DNA of 61,314 nucleotides from Spongospora subterranea (GCA_900404475.1 OUQQ01000040.1:1-61314); one strand, 5' to 3'; positions 27,531 through 40,590 are shown, numbered from the stretch's first letter. The notes: generated from the letters alone by a model not told the origin. Numbers and translations are program-made.

Positions 27531-30225
27531 ATGTCGTTTGACTTCCAACGATGGGCGACAAAATCGTTAGCCATAGTCGAGGGGCATTTAGACCAGGCAT
27601 TTGGGCTGGATAGTATTGACAATGCCGTCGCTCCAGCTTCAATCCCTACCAATACCGTACCCGTCATCCCTCAAACGGTATTCTTTTTTTCAAATTCTCT
27701 TTAGAGTGATTATATCACTTACAAATGAACCCAGACTGAAGCCAACAAAAGCCCATTGTCTCCTGTGATTGATGTTTTGTCCCGTATACCTGCTGAAACC
27801 GTTGTTGAGGAAGCTCAACCTGCCAAACAATCCTCTCCAGCCCGTTGTTTAAGTTCAACAGAGAAATCATATGAACCTGCTCTCGCCTCTGTTATAGCAA
27901 CAGATGAATCGCAAAGCCCCAAGTCTGTAGCAATTCTGTTGCGCAGGCGCGAAGCTCAGCTGTCTGATCTTAGTACCCAGCTAGCCCAATTTCATGACGA
28001 CAAGGTTCAATTTAACCACTTCGCTGATTTTATGATAACAGATTTTTAGGGGGATTTGGAAGCGAAACTCAGACAAGCATCTCGAATTGAGGCTGAATTG
28101 AGACAATCTCTGGAACAAACCAAAAAATCATTGTCAGATCAACTGCAAAAAAAACAAGACCAGATTGATGAGATTTTGAAAGAAGGAGAGCAGTGGTCAC
28201 TGAAGCAGCTCAAATTGGAGACTATCACTAAGGGTCTCCGGAAACAGCTTCAGGAGCGACAGACCGACATCGACACCATCAAAGCGGACCTCGAACTAAA
28301 AACAGCCACATTGAATGATGCAGCTGCTAATCGTTTATCTCAAGAACAAGCAGAACAAAGTATAGTTGGTTTAGGTATGAAGTACTTTCGAACTAATACT
28401 CTCCAGAGCTGTTAGAACGCATTGCATTGTTGACGAGCCAGTACGGAGAGGTAAAATCTGAGCTGGATCGTATCAATCGAGAGTCGACGCAACTTGATGT
28501 GGAGAGAAGCGGATCGGTCGCAGTTGTAGAACGCTTAGAAGCAAAGCTCAAGGCGCTAGAGGTTAAATATAGCCTGGAATGCCAGACAAGAAAGTTTATA
28601 TCGTTTAGGTTGAAGCTGCACATTGGAAGATTGCTTATGATGAACAAAGTGAACTACATGCTCGCCTTTCGGTCATGCAAGATCAGGTTTTTCACTCCTT
28701 CAGATTTGTTTAACGACCGCTTACATTCTCCGTCTGACAGTTGAAAGAAGCCACGGTTCGTGAAGAGAGTCTTGTAAGAAATATTAGCGAGCTAACGTTA
28801 GAGTTGGAAACGCTTCGCGGTCAATCCCAGGGTGATCGGAATTCGTTGCGAATGCAGCTTCATGAAGTATGTCTGGTCATTCGCATCCACTGACAGGTCA
28901 TATGAGCTTTTTCAGGTCCGAGGGCAGCTGCAAGAAGCGCAGCTTAGGGCTGAACAAGTTCAAAGCGAAATCCCTTCAGCCACGCGTCCACTCCTGAAGC
29001 AGGTACGAAATACCTAACTTGTATCACGTCGTCTCATGATTTATATTGACAATCAAGATTGAAACGTTTCAAAAATCGCTCAAATCTCGTACTGAATCGT
29101 GGGAGTCGCGTGAGCAATTTCTTATTGCACAGGTTGCCGATGCCGAGAAGCTACGATCTGAGTACCAGCAAGCGAAAGCATCGCTGGAAATTGCCCATAA
29201 ACAGCTTTGTGAAAATTTTCAGGCACTTCAAGTAGTCTTTTACTATCCCTGCCATATTGGCGCCACATCACTCAACTCGGATTCAGGTGGAAGCCCGTGA
29301 CGTTGCCAATGATCGCTCTGATGCGCTTTCAAAGCTTGAGGCGGCACATGCTCGTCTTGAATCTATAATTCGCGACACCCAAAAAAAAGATCTGCATATC
29401 GATTCTCTAAATAAGCAGGTCCAGTCCTTGGTTGACCAACGAACATTAGACGAATCAAGGCTCAGAGACGAAGTATATTTTGTTGCGATATGTTTCAACT
29501 CAAAGCTTACATTCGTCATACAGGTTGAAGCAGCGAACTCCATAAATTCCGAACTGCGGGAGGAACTGGAAAATTCAAGACAAGCGTTTCGGGATTTGGA
29601 AACTTCATTTTCCCATCGAAACGACCTGGGTTGCAACTCGTTCTCTCTTATTCGCTTTCTGCTAAGAAATAATACATAGGTAAAACTGCACGTGAAAGTC
29701 TCCAGTTGCATAGCAGGCGGCCAAGTAATTCAAGCGACCCAAGCAATAATGGTTTCGCCCCTTTCCCCAAAGCCATCAACGGTACGATTGTCATGTATAA
29801 AGGAATATCACATCGCCAATTTCCTTCAGGACCCATGAACGCCATGGATCTTCATCAACGTTTGCGGCGACAGGAGGCAGAACTGCAATCTCTTAGAGAT
29901 CGCCTCCTCACAATCGAATCCGACCGCGACAAGTTAATGGATCAGCTTGTTTCAGAATCGATAAAAAGCGCCAGTTTCGCTGAGGAATCTCAAACTCTCC
30001 AGAAGCAGCATGACGATCTGTTGATTAGGCATGACATTGCCCTTCATATTATTGGCGAGAAAACCGATCAGGTTTGTTACTGTTTGTGCCCGAGTTCCAT
30101 ATTTGTTCATTGCGATTCTCTAGGTGGATGAGTTGCAGGCCGACCTAACTGAATCAAGGGGAATATTCAAAGAACAAATTTCTAGCCTCGTTGATCAAGT
30201 AGAGCGCCTCAGAAATAGACAATAA
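27531..30225 (+). CDS. TMF1: Golgin TMF1 (TATA element modulatory factor / ARA160)
   Basis: Coiled-coil tether of Golgi membranes that binds Rab6 through its C-terminus. The start is at 27531: the N-terminus (MSFDFQRWATKSL) is the short amphipathic helix typical of the family. A low-complexity linker follows, then continuous heptads. Family markers: EILKEGEQWSLKQLKLETI (28166-28222), the conserved TMF 'EGEKLSKQQL' segment; SATRPLLKQIETFQKSLKS across an intron (28976-29090); a C-terminal Rab6-binding type coil reading QLVSESI, HIIGEKTDQ and ending VERLRNRQ. About eleven introns, all short. AATAAA (30221-30226) overlaps the stop TAA (30223-30225). Confidence 0.9.
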
Positions 30226-30411
30226 ACTAAAACTGCTATGTGTATATCGGCTTACAAGTATTGGTCGCCTTCACTTCATTTGGTGATAAACACTTGAGCG
30301 ATGTTGAAAACCATTTACTTGTCGCCGTCCTTTGAGCCACGTTTATGTATTCCGGTGACGGTTTTCTAACAGGTACCGATTTTTGCCAGCAGAGGTTGGA
30401 TTGTGCATAGA

Positions 30412-31759
30412 ATGGAATGTAGGCCTTCATCAATCATCATGCAGCTATGTACAACCGTCAAAAACCTACAACCAGTTACTGTATTGATGACCATGCGAAA
30501 TTCCGACGGGTCATCCGAAACAGTCATGGCGTCCGATTCCTCGGAGGAGTTTTGGAGGTTCTTTGTTCAAAAGATGAAGAACCCTGGGTCTGGCCACATC
30601 CGGTCCCGAATCAAAATGTACTTAACTACACGAGCTCTAAACCTCGCAACACTGATGGGTACATGCAGATTATTGAACGATTTAACCGCAAATCGGACTA
30701 TCGATGTGAAAGCCAATCAAGCTATTCAGCTGTTTCTGGATTATCCAGCAATTGATTCAAGTCATGAGCTATGGCAGGATTGCAGCCCCGATGAACTGGA
30801 TCAGGCCAGGAAGGGCCTCGAAAAATTCATCATGATCAAAATGTATAAGCAGTTGATGAGATCGTCGACCTCAGCCCGCCTAAGAGACGCTGCATTATCA
30901 GATCACATCAATAGATTATGGTTTTGTCGCAATATTCAGGTAAATTTTCTTTTATCTAACACGAAATTCAACGTAGGTGGATTGAGCCATCGCATTTAAG
31001 TATTCCGACTGCATTTGCAGATGGTGCAAAACTAAAGGCAGCGAAAACTGAGCTTCAGAACATGGATCTGTATAAGCCACCTCGCGATAAGCTTATTTGC
31101 ATATTGAATTGTTGCCAGATCTTATCGAGTAATGACCATTTTGTAATTGCCTGCCATTGATACTCATAAGAACGATAGATATCATTACGACAGAAAGAGC
31201 AAAAGATAGAGGCGTACCTGCACCCGCTGATGACTTATTACCGGTTCTTATTTATGTAATATTACAAGGATGCCCCCCTCATCCTTTTCTAAATTTACAG
31301 TACGACCATGGCAAGAGTGTTATCAACTCTGACATAATCATCAGATATATCTCAACATTCTGCAATCAGAGTGATTTGATGGGCTCTCCCGGATACACCT
31401 TTACACATTATTTTTCTGCAATCACCTTTATTGAGAACTTGAACTCCTCGATGTTGACGAACTGCAATCAGAATCACTTTGACCGGTATGTCGACCATTG
31501 CCTTTACTTGTTAAAGGATGACAATAACGTGGTTAGAATGTGTTATGGACGTCAAGATAGCTCGTTGGAAGCGTCAATGAACTTCATCGACGTGTCTGTG
31601 GGAGATCTACGAATATCGGATGTACCATTGTTGCTGTTAGAATATAAAGATCTGGCCGGGAAACTTCGACATTTTCAGAACCACAATGAAGATCGGCAGA
31701 GCAAAGCCGAAAACTCAATTTTGAAACCAATGTTCAACCTCCTCAGAGGAAATAAATAA
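30412..31759 (+). CDS. VPS9-domain Rab5 guanine nucleotide exchange factor (Rabex-5-like)
   Basis: Activates Rab5-type GTPases on early endosomes. Exons 30412-30920, 30977-31128, 31194-31299, 31345-31759 keep frame and give 393 residues. VPS9 core: LEKFIMIKMYKQLM, then WIEPSHLSIP, PPRDKLICILNCCQIL, the signature ADDLLPVLIYVILQ with the catalytic aspartate pair (DD), and YISTFCNQSDLMGSPGY, YFSAITFIENL. The exon 1 end was chosen so that RLW joins WIEP, which restores the domain spacing. No A20 zinc finger as in animal Rabex-5. The C-terminal 90 residues are not recognised. The start codon is uncertain. AATAAA overlaps the stop (31755-31760). Confidence 0.82.
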
Positions 31760-31952
31760 ACATAGCAACAGAGGAGTGTTAAATAAGGTTAGAGCTGCCC
31801 GCATAGGACTGGCTCCGGTGTCTTCTTTATTCTGATCTTCTGTACTGTGGGCAACGGCGGTCGCCCATTTCCTATTGCGGATTGAACACTTGCAGAATCG
31901 CTACTGCAGTTTTGACGTTTAGAATGGGAAACTTAATAGCAAACGCAAACAA

Positions 31953-34111
31953 TTACACTGCAATTTTCTTTGGTGGCGGATCTGAATTGATAAGGCCACG
32001 GTCGAGGAACAGATCATATATGACGGCGGAAGCTTCTGGTTCAAGGGGCTCGCAAGCTGCAATCACTCCATCTTTGGTCACGGATCCGGTCGCATATGAT
32101 ACAAGGCATATCCTGAAACGGAACAATCAACTGTTTGCTTGATTAGGCATTCTCCAATTGTGCCTATACTTTTGTTTGAGTATATTGAAATGCCGAGGCA
32201 GTATATGAAACAACGTGCATATCGCTCTTTCTTCCATATCCAAAAGCTCAACGCAATCCATATTTGATATATCAAACCCGTCGGCACTGATAATGCAATG
32301 CTCCGGAATAACTGGGCGCCGCCTTAATAAATCATTCGCCAGATTCGCAGCGTTCTCCACCCTAAAAGACACAACCGTCGGTGCAAATATGACGCGAGCA
32401 AATAACAAAATACCTGTTGACAGACGCTAAAGCAACATTTCCATTCCTAGAAGGGCTTCTCTGTTCCGTGTCCGTTGAATCCACCGTTGAACAGTTTGCT
32501 TCTCGAAGAAGCGATTGCTCTTTATATACAAACTCCTCTTGAAAAGTCCTGATACCTGAAAATAATATTAATGGCAAAACAACCTCATAAAGCGATGAAA
32601 GGCACCATTGCTTCGATGCTCACAAAGCTCGGACACGTCCCGCACAAGCGACCGCTGCTTTTGTAAATCCTCCACAAATCTGAAAAATGAGTTGATCGGT
32701 ACCAGTTGTTTGTAACCAGTACAATGGAGCCGTACTCAACAAATTCCTCTTCGTTAGTGAAGAAGCGGCTGAACACTTTGGCTTGTTGATACAGTGCTCG
32801 GAACTCCTTGTTATGTTTATGTTTGGAATGAGGTTTCACATAAAGCAATCCCCGCTCGATGAGAAATTTCTTTCGTTCGCTTCGTTCATCCAGCTAAGCC
32901 AACCAAGGTCAAAATTTAAAAAAAATCCAGAACGGCGCAAACGTCACCTTTCTATTGAAAATTTCCAGCATACGGTACGTTAGGCTTAACTTGATCGGCT
33001 CATCCTTGTACTTCATCAAATCGCAATCGCCGAGCACTTCTTCAGCAGAATTTTCGTATTCAGTATCAAAATCGCGCCGCTTAGGCCTAAGAATAATCAA
33101 CATCGACCAGCGGATACAATCGAAACATAATCAACACAAGTTTTGAAAAACAATCGCCAAACAAAAATCTGATCGGAAAGTGAGTAAGTTGATGTAGGAC
33201 CTGTATCCAGCTGCTGACGCGTCGGCTGTTAACTTTTTCTTGGAAGTAACAGACTGGACCGTTACGTCGGGAGTCGCTGGAGCACCTTCTGTATGAACCA
33301 GACCGTAGTTGGTCGGGTCTTTGGGGTAGATGGATGGATTCATAACAATTTCAGGATCCTATGTGAAGAAGACCCATCAGCTAAAACATTTTCCCGCATA
33401 TATGAATATACAAACAGGAAGCGGGGCTGTTTTGCTGTTTAGATAGACACCGTTGTAATGCTGTTCCACTCTGGACTTGGTCTTGTTCTTGGATCCAATA
33501 TGATTAGAAACATCTTGCCAGTTGCCCATCCCATATCGCTCCAGACCTTCAAGCAGCATCAACTGCATGGCAGAAACCGATCAGATTGGGTCATGATAAA
33601 CTTGCACAATATCACCTCATCATCAGCGGTCCAATCATCATCAAATATAGACGCAGTGATACGATCGATTACACGATAACTGAACAGAAATTCGCAGTGA
33701 GTCATCTGAAGCGGCAATGCAAATCAGCGAAAACTCACGGGTGCGTCTTGACGTGCATATTTTGATCGTCAATGCTAAGTTCAACGCCGTCGGCAAAGCA
33801 ATGTACGCATAGAATAAATTCTGTACATTGGCAGCATTTTATGCGAATCGAATTGCTGATATCTTTTCGGCAATAATCACAGAGATGCTGGGTGACACGG
33901 CCGACAACTACTTCTTCACCGTCTGACCACCACGGGTTACAATCGGTTTAACCAGCACGGAATACATGAATAGAAAAACGCAGGAGGTAATAGAGCGCAG
34001 GGTTTACCTTGAGTGCTTTCGTCGTCTTGCTGTATTTGTCTGTTTCGTGAACAGGTTTTTAGAAAAGTTTAGTCAAAAGAATCCAGGGAAAAATACTTAC
34101 GTATCGGTCAT
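31953..34111 (-). CDS. TADA2: SAGA adaptor ADA2 (TADA2)
   Basis: Adaptor that joins the acetyltransferase GCN5 to its complex and potentiates it. About a dozen short exons. Domains in order: ZZ finger HLCDYCRKDI with CCQC and CVHCF (33890-33770); SANT domain WTADDELMLLEGLERYG then NWQDVSNHIG (33625-33450); ADA-box region GYRPKRRDFDTEYENSAEE (33090); coiled region ERKKFLIERGLL; C-terminal SWIRM domain beginning MDCVELLDMEERAICTLF (32265) and finishing AVIYDLFLDRGLIN before the stop at 31953-31955. A stop-containing intron inside the SWIRM coding part must be removed to keep the domain whole. The start at 34111 (MTDTQIQQDDEST) follows from three tiny 5' exons. GCN5, its expected partner, is also in this window. 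Confidence 0.9.
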
Positions 34112-34145
34112 TTGTTAAGGTCAGAAAAAAAATGATTATTGGCCG

Positions 34146-35297
34146 ATGACGGCGACTGGTAATGCAGCGATTGCTGGCAGCTTGGGGCCTGCTAGCCAAA
34201 CCCAGCAGCAAAGACGCGAGGACGATGAAATATGTACTGGAATTGCAACAAAATGGGGTTGCAGTTTTCAGGATTTCACTAACGAGATCAGGCAGTGTTC
34301 ATGTACACTGTCCAGTGATTACGGCGACGGAGCTTCTTCGTGAACCGGGTTGCGCTTGAGAATTCCCACACGTCACGGAGGCTGCGCCGTGCATGTCAAT
34401 GCCATGCAAGTTCCCTTGAAAATAGTCAAACTACAAAACGGCGTTATAGTGCGTAGAGTAGACAACCAGAAGATCGTCTGTTGTTACAGCAGCCATCGTG
34501 TGGGTCACCAACCAAACATAGCTATTGTAGCGTTATTTGTTGATTCTGCAGTAATGTAAACACCGCTAACCAGGGCAGTCACCGCTTGCAGCTGCTGTGA
34601 TTCATGCAGCTCGTGGGGAACAGCGTCGGGATGGGATGTGGGTGTGTTTTTGGATCTGCCTGACCCACTCGCTGACTGCCTGAAGAAGGGAGCAGTACAT
34701 GGCCTCGAACGTCAGAAAAAGAACAGCGATGCTCTATAATATAGTAGAAAGATGTTCCAGTTCGTCGACGAGTTGCTGAAACTTAACCAATTTCCCGACT
34801 GATAACGAGTGGCAATTGGGTCCAGGAACTATCAACATTTCATAAGATTGATCCATGCAGTGGCGGATCAATATCTGCATCGGCAGTTCACAGCTATCCG
34901 AGTTTACCGGATAAAGTCAGATCGTGTAAGTGTCGTCATGTTTATCATATTAAATTGCATTCGGTCAGGAGCAGACATCAAACTTGATAAAACTTTTGAA
35001 ACTTTAAGATCCGGGTTTGAGTTGACCCAAGTAAATATCCTTTTTTGTTATCCACGGTACCAAACTGAAAACTTTAGCCACCGACAGTGCAGTTCTGGAT
35101 TTCGTCTCAAGAACCCTCTTTTTCTCGGCCTCGTTCTCGCCGATATGGACCTGTAATGTTTTGGACAATATATTCGGCAGCGTATGGACTGAAGTTAAAT
35201 GAACCAGAAGGGCTTCTGAAGGCTGATCCGGAACTGGATGACGGAATCGCCGTCTTCATTGTCGCGAGAACGGACGGGTCGTCGAAACAAATTTGAA
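34146..35297 (+). other. Unresolved plus-strand coding pieces
   Basis: At least two stretches look coding but I cannot join them. The first, from an ATG at 34146, opens MTATGNAAIAGSLGPASQ and continues to a possible donor near 34293. The last, after an acceptor near 35080, reads QFWISSQEPSFSRPRS, then YGPVMFWTIYSAAYGLKL, and ends at a TGA at 35297 only 21 bases from the convergent NUF2 stop. The middle (34560-35000) has stops in every combination tried. A real multi-exon gene of unknown family, or a decayed one, are both possible. Confidence 0.35.
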
Positions 35298-35318
35298 TAT
35301 CAAAATCGTTAAACACGT

Positions 35319-36988
35319 TTATTCGGGGTTGATTTGAACATTATTTAAAGTAGACCCTGCCATGATGTCCATCATTGTTTGATGATAATTATTAACTTGA
35401 AAATTTAACTGTTCAAATTTTTTCCGAAGAGCAAGCGTGGATTCCTCATGATTGGACTCAATCATAGTTATCTCTCTTCGGGTTTCTTCCGCTTCCGCCT
35501 TGTTGTCCTGAATCTACAACCAAATCAACATCAACGCAACGATGAGGCAGATACAAGTCAGTACTTGTTTCGTTTGTTGCTTTAACTTTTCCAGAACAGA
35601 CGCTTTTTCCGCTTCCACTTCTTTCAAAGCCATATCTGCATCTAACTTCTTTTTTTCAAATTGTGATTGTAATCGCATCAATCTGTCTGTTGCTTTGGAA
35701 AGTTGCTCGCGGACAAACCGCTCTTCTCGCACAGTTTCATTGATGTGATCTTCATTAACCCCCACTGCAGTAGCTAATTCTTTGATTTCTTTTGCTGATT
35801 GTTTACACTGACTTAAAACCTCTGTGATCTCAACAATCTCGTTGATCTAGATTGACATTTCAACACAAGGAAAACAGTGCATGCCAACGCAAAGCCTACA
35901 CGCTTATTAGTCCTTCCATCGGCCTTCTTGATCAACGCTAACCGATCATCTAACTGCCGCATGGTTTTAGTAACAGAATCGATTTCTCTCTTTTCCGCTT
36001 CAACGCTTTCAGTCATGGATGTCAAAGTTCGCTTCAGTCTGTAGTTGCATTTAACAAACGCGAACCGTCACTGCTACAGATACTGACCTCTCAGGGGATC
36101 GTACGATTTGAGAAGAAATTTTCTCAATATCGCTGCGCATGTTTAAGAATTTGAATTTATCGCCTTCGCTGACATCATTCAGCTTCGCTGTTTTTTGCTT
36201 CTCTTCGTGAACTTCATGACGTAACGCCGTCGACTCCTGAAATTTGAAGATGATCAATGTGATATTTTCAGTTTGTAAAACTATTAGGAACCTTTTGCAA
36301 CTTTGCGAGTTTATCTGCCAATTCCTCGCTCTCTGCTATGGTTTGCTTTAATTTCGGAGCCTCTAAATCCCTTTGGCGGCGTAAAGCATCTCGTTGACTG
36401 TTCACGGTATCCATTTCCTCATTAAGTTTCGCCTTCTCATTTGCAAGCTATGATAGTTGCCCAATTATAAGAACACACTAATAAAAAATGATCACACTGA
36501 CCTGCTCTGTCTGTTCAAGGTATTCGTGGAATGTCTCGAGCCTGTCCTGACGGAATTTGGCGAAGTTTATGATTGCAGAAAGGTTTCTGATTGTTCGTTT
36601 TTTTTCGGGATACACAATATCTCGCCATGAAAAATCGCGAACGCCAACCACATTCATTAATGACGCCAACGACTAAAATAATAAGTCAATTAAACAAAGA
36701 GCAGAAACAAAAACGAACATTCTAGATACACACTTTGATCATTATAGATTGAGAGATAGACTGTTCGTGAAGTTGTGGATGAGCCGTATCAATATCAGTG
36801 ATGTGCTGGTCATTGAGGGAAACCCCCATCAACATCTCCACGAACTGATAATAAATAACCGTAACCGTGGACGAGGTCGGCGCCCCGATGTCGGCGACGG
36901 TGAAGGGCGGGTCCGGTTCGGGCAAATTGGCCAACCATGCCACCAGGTCGGCGACCGGCAATACAGGAAACGAGTAATAGGACGACAT
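35319..36988 (-). CDS. NUF2: Kinetochore protein NUF2 (NDC80 complex)
   Basis: Subunit of the NDC80 complex that attaches spindle microtubules to centromeres. Seven exons (36988-36734, 36672-36502, 36447-36292, 36236-36088, 36038-35900, 35846-35565, 35513-35319) give 448 residues (family about 460). The N-terminal calponin-homology-type head begins MSSYYSFPVLPVADLVAWL and ends with SAIINFAKFRQDRLETF, matching the FLSGIINFIHFRE motif of the family. Then an uninterrupted coiled coil with the diagnostic SSQIVRSPERLKRTL (vertebrate KIVDSPEKLK). AATAAA (35318-35323 on the minus strand) overlaps the stop. Codons of exon 1 are visibly more GC-rich than the rest. A damaged second copy lies at 47916-48300. 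Confidence 0.92.
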
Positions 36989-37362
36989 CTCCCCTATGCA
37001 GAATCCCCAGCGGTTGGGGAAGACCTTGTCCGTTACAACCCCAGTGCACCCGGTCACGCGCCGCACAATCTTGTGTTACACCAGCGAGGAGGTCAACGGA
37101 GACGACCTTTGAGAAAATGGCGCTGCAACTGGGCACGTTCCAGAAGATTACAGAATGGTGGCGGTTCATAACGTGGAGTAGAGGCTTTTATACAATCCTA
37201 TTTCTGGTACATTATAAACGTATTAGGCAAACAGAAAGGAAATTCATGACTGGAAAGAGACATGCAAATAACCCTGTTTTTTTAAAATATCTGCTGAAGA
37301 CAATGCGTCGAGAAGTGTTAAACGAGTCAGGTATCAATCACTTGGCAAGGCAAATTTAAGTA

Positions 37363-37460
37363 TTGCAGTTGTGACGTTGACCGGGCTTGCAGCAGCACGG
37401 CAAAAGAAAGCTGTTCTAGCGAAATCCAAAGCGAGGTATCTCCAATGCATCATTGAGATT
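37363..37460 (+). pseudogene. GCN5 remnant in duplicated block A
   Basis: Bases 37395-37450 encode QKKAVLAKSKA and ISNA-like sequence nearly identical to the [17 protein letters not shown] segment of the intact GCN5 at 49465-49520. Just upstream, 37363-37400 matches the region before the intact GCN5 start (48590-48625, GACCGGGCTTGCAG-like). The part between, holding the acetyltransferase core, has been deleted in this copy, and no bromodomain follows. Confidence 0.7.
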
Positions 37461-39035
37461 GAGGGAAAACAGCACTGCATTTCGCAATCCACCCAGGCAA
37501 GCACTCACGCCGCGAAGCCAAAAACTGTCGATAGTCGTGGCCAGAATGGGTGACGAGACATTCTGGATGTTGTCCTTTTTTTTATCGTTATGACCTGTAT
37601 CTTTTTTCAAAAGTGTGTCGCTGATTTGATATCTCGTCACCGAGATGTCATCTGTGAGGCGCCGTCCACAGTAATCAATATGAGGAACCATAAAGGGCAA
37701 ACTTCTCTTTCATTGGCAGCTATACTTGCATTACCGTCCCGGTCTGGCCACCTCTTTAAAATATCGTCCAAATTCTGTTGGGTCAAGTAGCCGAACCCAT
37801 TATTCCCGATATTGATGGGAATACAGCACTAAGACCTGGCAGCAAAGCAAGGCCCTGACGTGTTTTATTGTTAGTATATCGAAATCACTGATTGAGACCT
37901 TACAAGAAGCGAGCAGGTCGTCATCAATATGATTAATGCGGCGAAGCCAAAGCCAATTCACCTTCGGCTCCAAAATGGGTTGACAGAGCGCTTCTATGCG
38001 AGTCTGATTCAACAATTGGATTACGATGGCCTGTATGTTGCTCACGTTTGGATCTAGCACATTCGAGTCGCTGATTCGGTCAATCATGCGGGTCTGTTTT
38101 TAGCAAATTGACACAGCGGTTGGTTCCATCTACGCCTGATTAACCCCCTCAATTATTTGTGTTTTGACTGATTTGCAAGGTCGATCTTGCGGCGGTTCTA
38201 TCGAAAACGGGACGCCCGCCGCCGAAATTATCGCGAGGAAACCGCTGGAGCTGGCAATTGAACAGGAGCACGAACCACACCACCTTGGACGCCGCGAAAA
38301 ACTACTGCAGCGAAAATTTGAGAAACCAGTGCCAGCATTTTGATCAATGACGCTGGTTTGGTCACCAAACGTCTCTTTCTCGGTACAGATAGGGAAACCG
38401 TGCAATTGTGAATTGGGCCCTGCAATCCAGTTTGCGTAGTTCTGGTCATTCCGAAAACCTCAAACAAAACGGGGTAGACCCCATTTCCCCATTCGCCCGC
38501 TCTGGTCATCCTGTCATCGCGCCTGTTCGCCCAGCTGCACTCCATCTAGGAGTAGGTGTTTTCGTGGCAAAACCATTTGAGCTAAGATTCGACAAACCAC
38601 TGAAATCTGTCTAGAGCAGCAGGTTATAAAATGTAGATATTACTCGTAAGATTCAAGCAACTCTCTATTAAATCGATTCACGACGCCCGGATTTCACCTA
38701 GGTTAGCAAAAAAAGGAATTGACGAGGCGTAGATTTGACCAACCGTGGTGTCGGATTTGCCAAATAGACAAATAGAGAACAGTACCCCCAATGGTGGTTC
38801 TTAGGCTGATGCTCATTCTGAGGCCGGCTGAAACATTTGACGGATTTTGATGTGAGATCAATTCAGCGATTTCGCTGAATTTTTGAATTATGATAATTGA
38901 GACGCCATAAAGATTCAATCATCCGCTCAATCTCACATAACGTTCCTTCATAAAATTCAGCAACACAAGACGGAACGGCGCCGCTTCAATCATATCGATA
39001 AATGATCTGCGTACTCCTGTGAGATCGCAATCAGA
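37461..39035. other. Region without a confident gene inside block A
   Basis: About 1.6 kb that has no counterpart in copy B, where only about 65 bases separate GCN5 from the LYR gene. Minus-strand frames at 37800-38087 (IQAIVIQLLNQTRIEALCQ) and 38130-38545 look possibly coding but carry no recognisable domain; a plus-strand piece (NHKGQTSLSLAA, 37686) faintly resembles an ankyrin repeat. Could be inserted or decayed sequence. Confidence 0.35.
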
Positions 39036-39433
39036 GAACATTTTTTCAATATTTACCATTGCGGTAGAATCCGCCAAAATCTAACATTCGCTACCTTCAT
39101 TGGGTGTCTGCCCGTGGTTAACAGGTTTTGGTTCAAAAATATTTCAAGATTGGATTTTGCTAACCCTTTGAACATCAAAGAAGTTCGCTAATGCTCTGAT
39201 TGCGCTAAGAATGATATAATTTTCAGGCCAAAACGGACGACAACGTGCTGCATTTCTTGGACCCTTTCGGGATCGGTCTCGTTCAATTTTTTCCTGAACC
39301 CGCTCGTGATCATATCCTTTCCTTCATCCCATCATACTTCCTGGTCGATTTCGGGGCAATATAGGCTGCAAGACGCAAACAATCCCGATACAACTGGGTG
39401 CTCGTCCGATTAAAATTCCGCCGTCGATGCCGT
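39036..39433 (-). pseudogene. Broken LYR-motif gene, copy A
   Basis: Colinear with the intact LYR gene at 50025-50378. The body still encodes STQLYRDCLRLAAYIAPKST, but the start codon is changed (ATG to ACG, 39433-39431) and five extra bases near 39317-39322 shift the frame right after RKYDGMK. The former intron and second exon can still be aligned down to about 39036. Confidence 0.85.
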
Positions 39434-39544
39434 TCCCGGATGCCGACCTTGGTCCTCTCTCCCCGGCCTCCCCTCTCGTGATGCTTACCCTCTCGTGTCC
39501 ATGGGATGTATGACCATTGATGTTTCATTTGCAACGTCCTTCAG

Positions 39545-39575
39545 TGGTCTGTGCAGTTATGTTGCACACAGACCA
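39545..39575. promoter_or_regulatory. Conserved hairpin between LYR and HYLS1 starts, copy A
   Basis: TGGTCTGTGCA (39545-39555) faces TGCACACAGACCA (39563-39575). The same stem occurs in copy B at 50513-50549 with an unrelated, longer loop. It sits between divergent start sites of the LYR gene and HYLS1. Function unknown; a transcription-factor palindrome or a structured RNA leader are options. Confidence 0.5.
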
Positions 39576-39671
39576 GTGTACAGAGTCACAGATCGCATCC
39601 CACCTGTTATCGTTTCCTGTGTAACTTCTCTGTATGAAAATTCATAATTCGAATAGCACGCTTGTTGTGAA

Positions 39672-40590
39672 ATGGCCGGATTCACGACAGACGATGTCAG
39701 GCGCCAACTTACCCTGCTTGTGAGTAGATCAGCGCCCCAGGTGTTTCGGCCATTAACCGATCATTAGGGCATTGGCGAAGTTGATGATGAAGTATTGAAG
39801 CGCTTCGTCGAAAGAATATCAACTCCAAGGATGTCACCGCGTACAGATTTTGTTGAGAGTAGCGCAGCGTCATCGCCCGAAATGTCCAGGAAAATACCAC
39901 TCCGAGAATATCTTTCTCCCCCACCTCCGCGCATAAAGATGTTTGATGAAAACCGTCGCGAAAATCGTTCCAATCAGGTATTTTCCCACATTTGAATCGA
40001 CCATGGAGCCCTCAGTGTAATATTCCAGGATACGAAAGAGCCTCAAACTGTTCTAGAATATGATTCTAGGGAGTCTGGTCAGCAATTTGAGCAGGAACCG
40101 AAACCAGGTTTTGTTGAACAGCGTCCTGCTACCGCGAATACGAGTGGGAAAAGCCTCAAAAGTTCAAAATGTACGAACATGTTGATTTTCGGGTTAGGTC
40201 GCCATTAATGAAATGTGGTTAATAGCAATTTCGTTCAACTCAACAGACCCAGTTTCGTTGTTTCAGCGATTCAAAACCGGTTAGTCACCTTTGAAGGTCT
40301 CCGGATAACAAAAGTGACCAGATAGACATCCACACAGAATGGCAGCGAGATAAGAAACAAGTTAGGCGAAGACCTGCATCTTCATCCACGTCTAGCCTTC
40401 TACAACGTGGACCTACCTCAAGGAAACAGTCATCGAAAGTAATGGCTTGACAGATCTTCGTTGCTCATATTGATATTACTTGTTTCAGATATCGGAGTTC
40501 GTTGTTCGCACGGACAATGTAGCCACACAACGACGAGAAGACTCCCGAATAAGGTGGCATAACCGATCGAAATCCTCGAATTGCACATGA
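39672..40590 (+). CDS. HYLS1: HYLS1-like centriole/cilium protein
   Basis: HYLS1 is a core centriolar protein needed for ciliogenesis. The start ATG (39672) opens GFTTDDVRRQLTLLGIGEVD, then VLKRFVERI, matching the N-terminal HYLS1 pattern (..V..QL..LGY..V....L..F...L). A polar, phospho-site-rich middle follows (IPLREYLSPPPPRIKMFDE). The C-terminal part has the HYLS1-box-like TEWQRDKKQVRR and REDSRIRWHNR (family LRW.VR) before TGA at 40588-40590. Introns near 39719-39768, 39976-40031, 40172-40246 and 40437-40487; the join near 40280-40325 is unresolved, so one exon edge, or an inactivating change, is uncertain. Only copy A keeps an open frame. Confidence 0.6.

Noticed and set aside
31882..32142. 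Plus-strand frame starting MGNLIANANNYTAIFFGGG
   Set aside because: It lies antisense to the SWIRM-coding exons of ADA2, which are supported by homology and splice phase.
34809..35156. 115-codon plus frame
   Set aside because: Its C-terminal part is in a different frame from the better-looking QFWISSQEPS exon and it contains a likely intron.
37681..37740. Ankyrin-like NHKGQTSLSLAA on the plus strand
   Set aside because: Only half of one repeat, with no neighbours; too weak to call.
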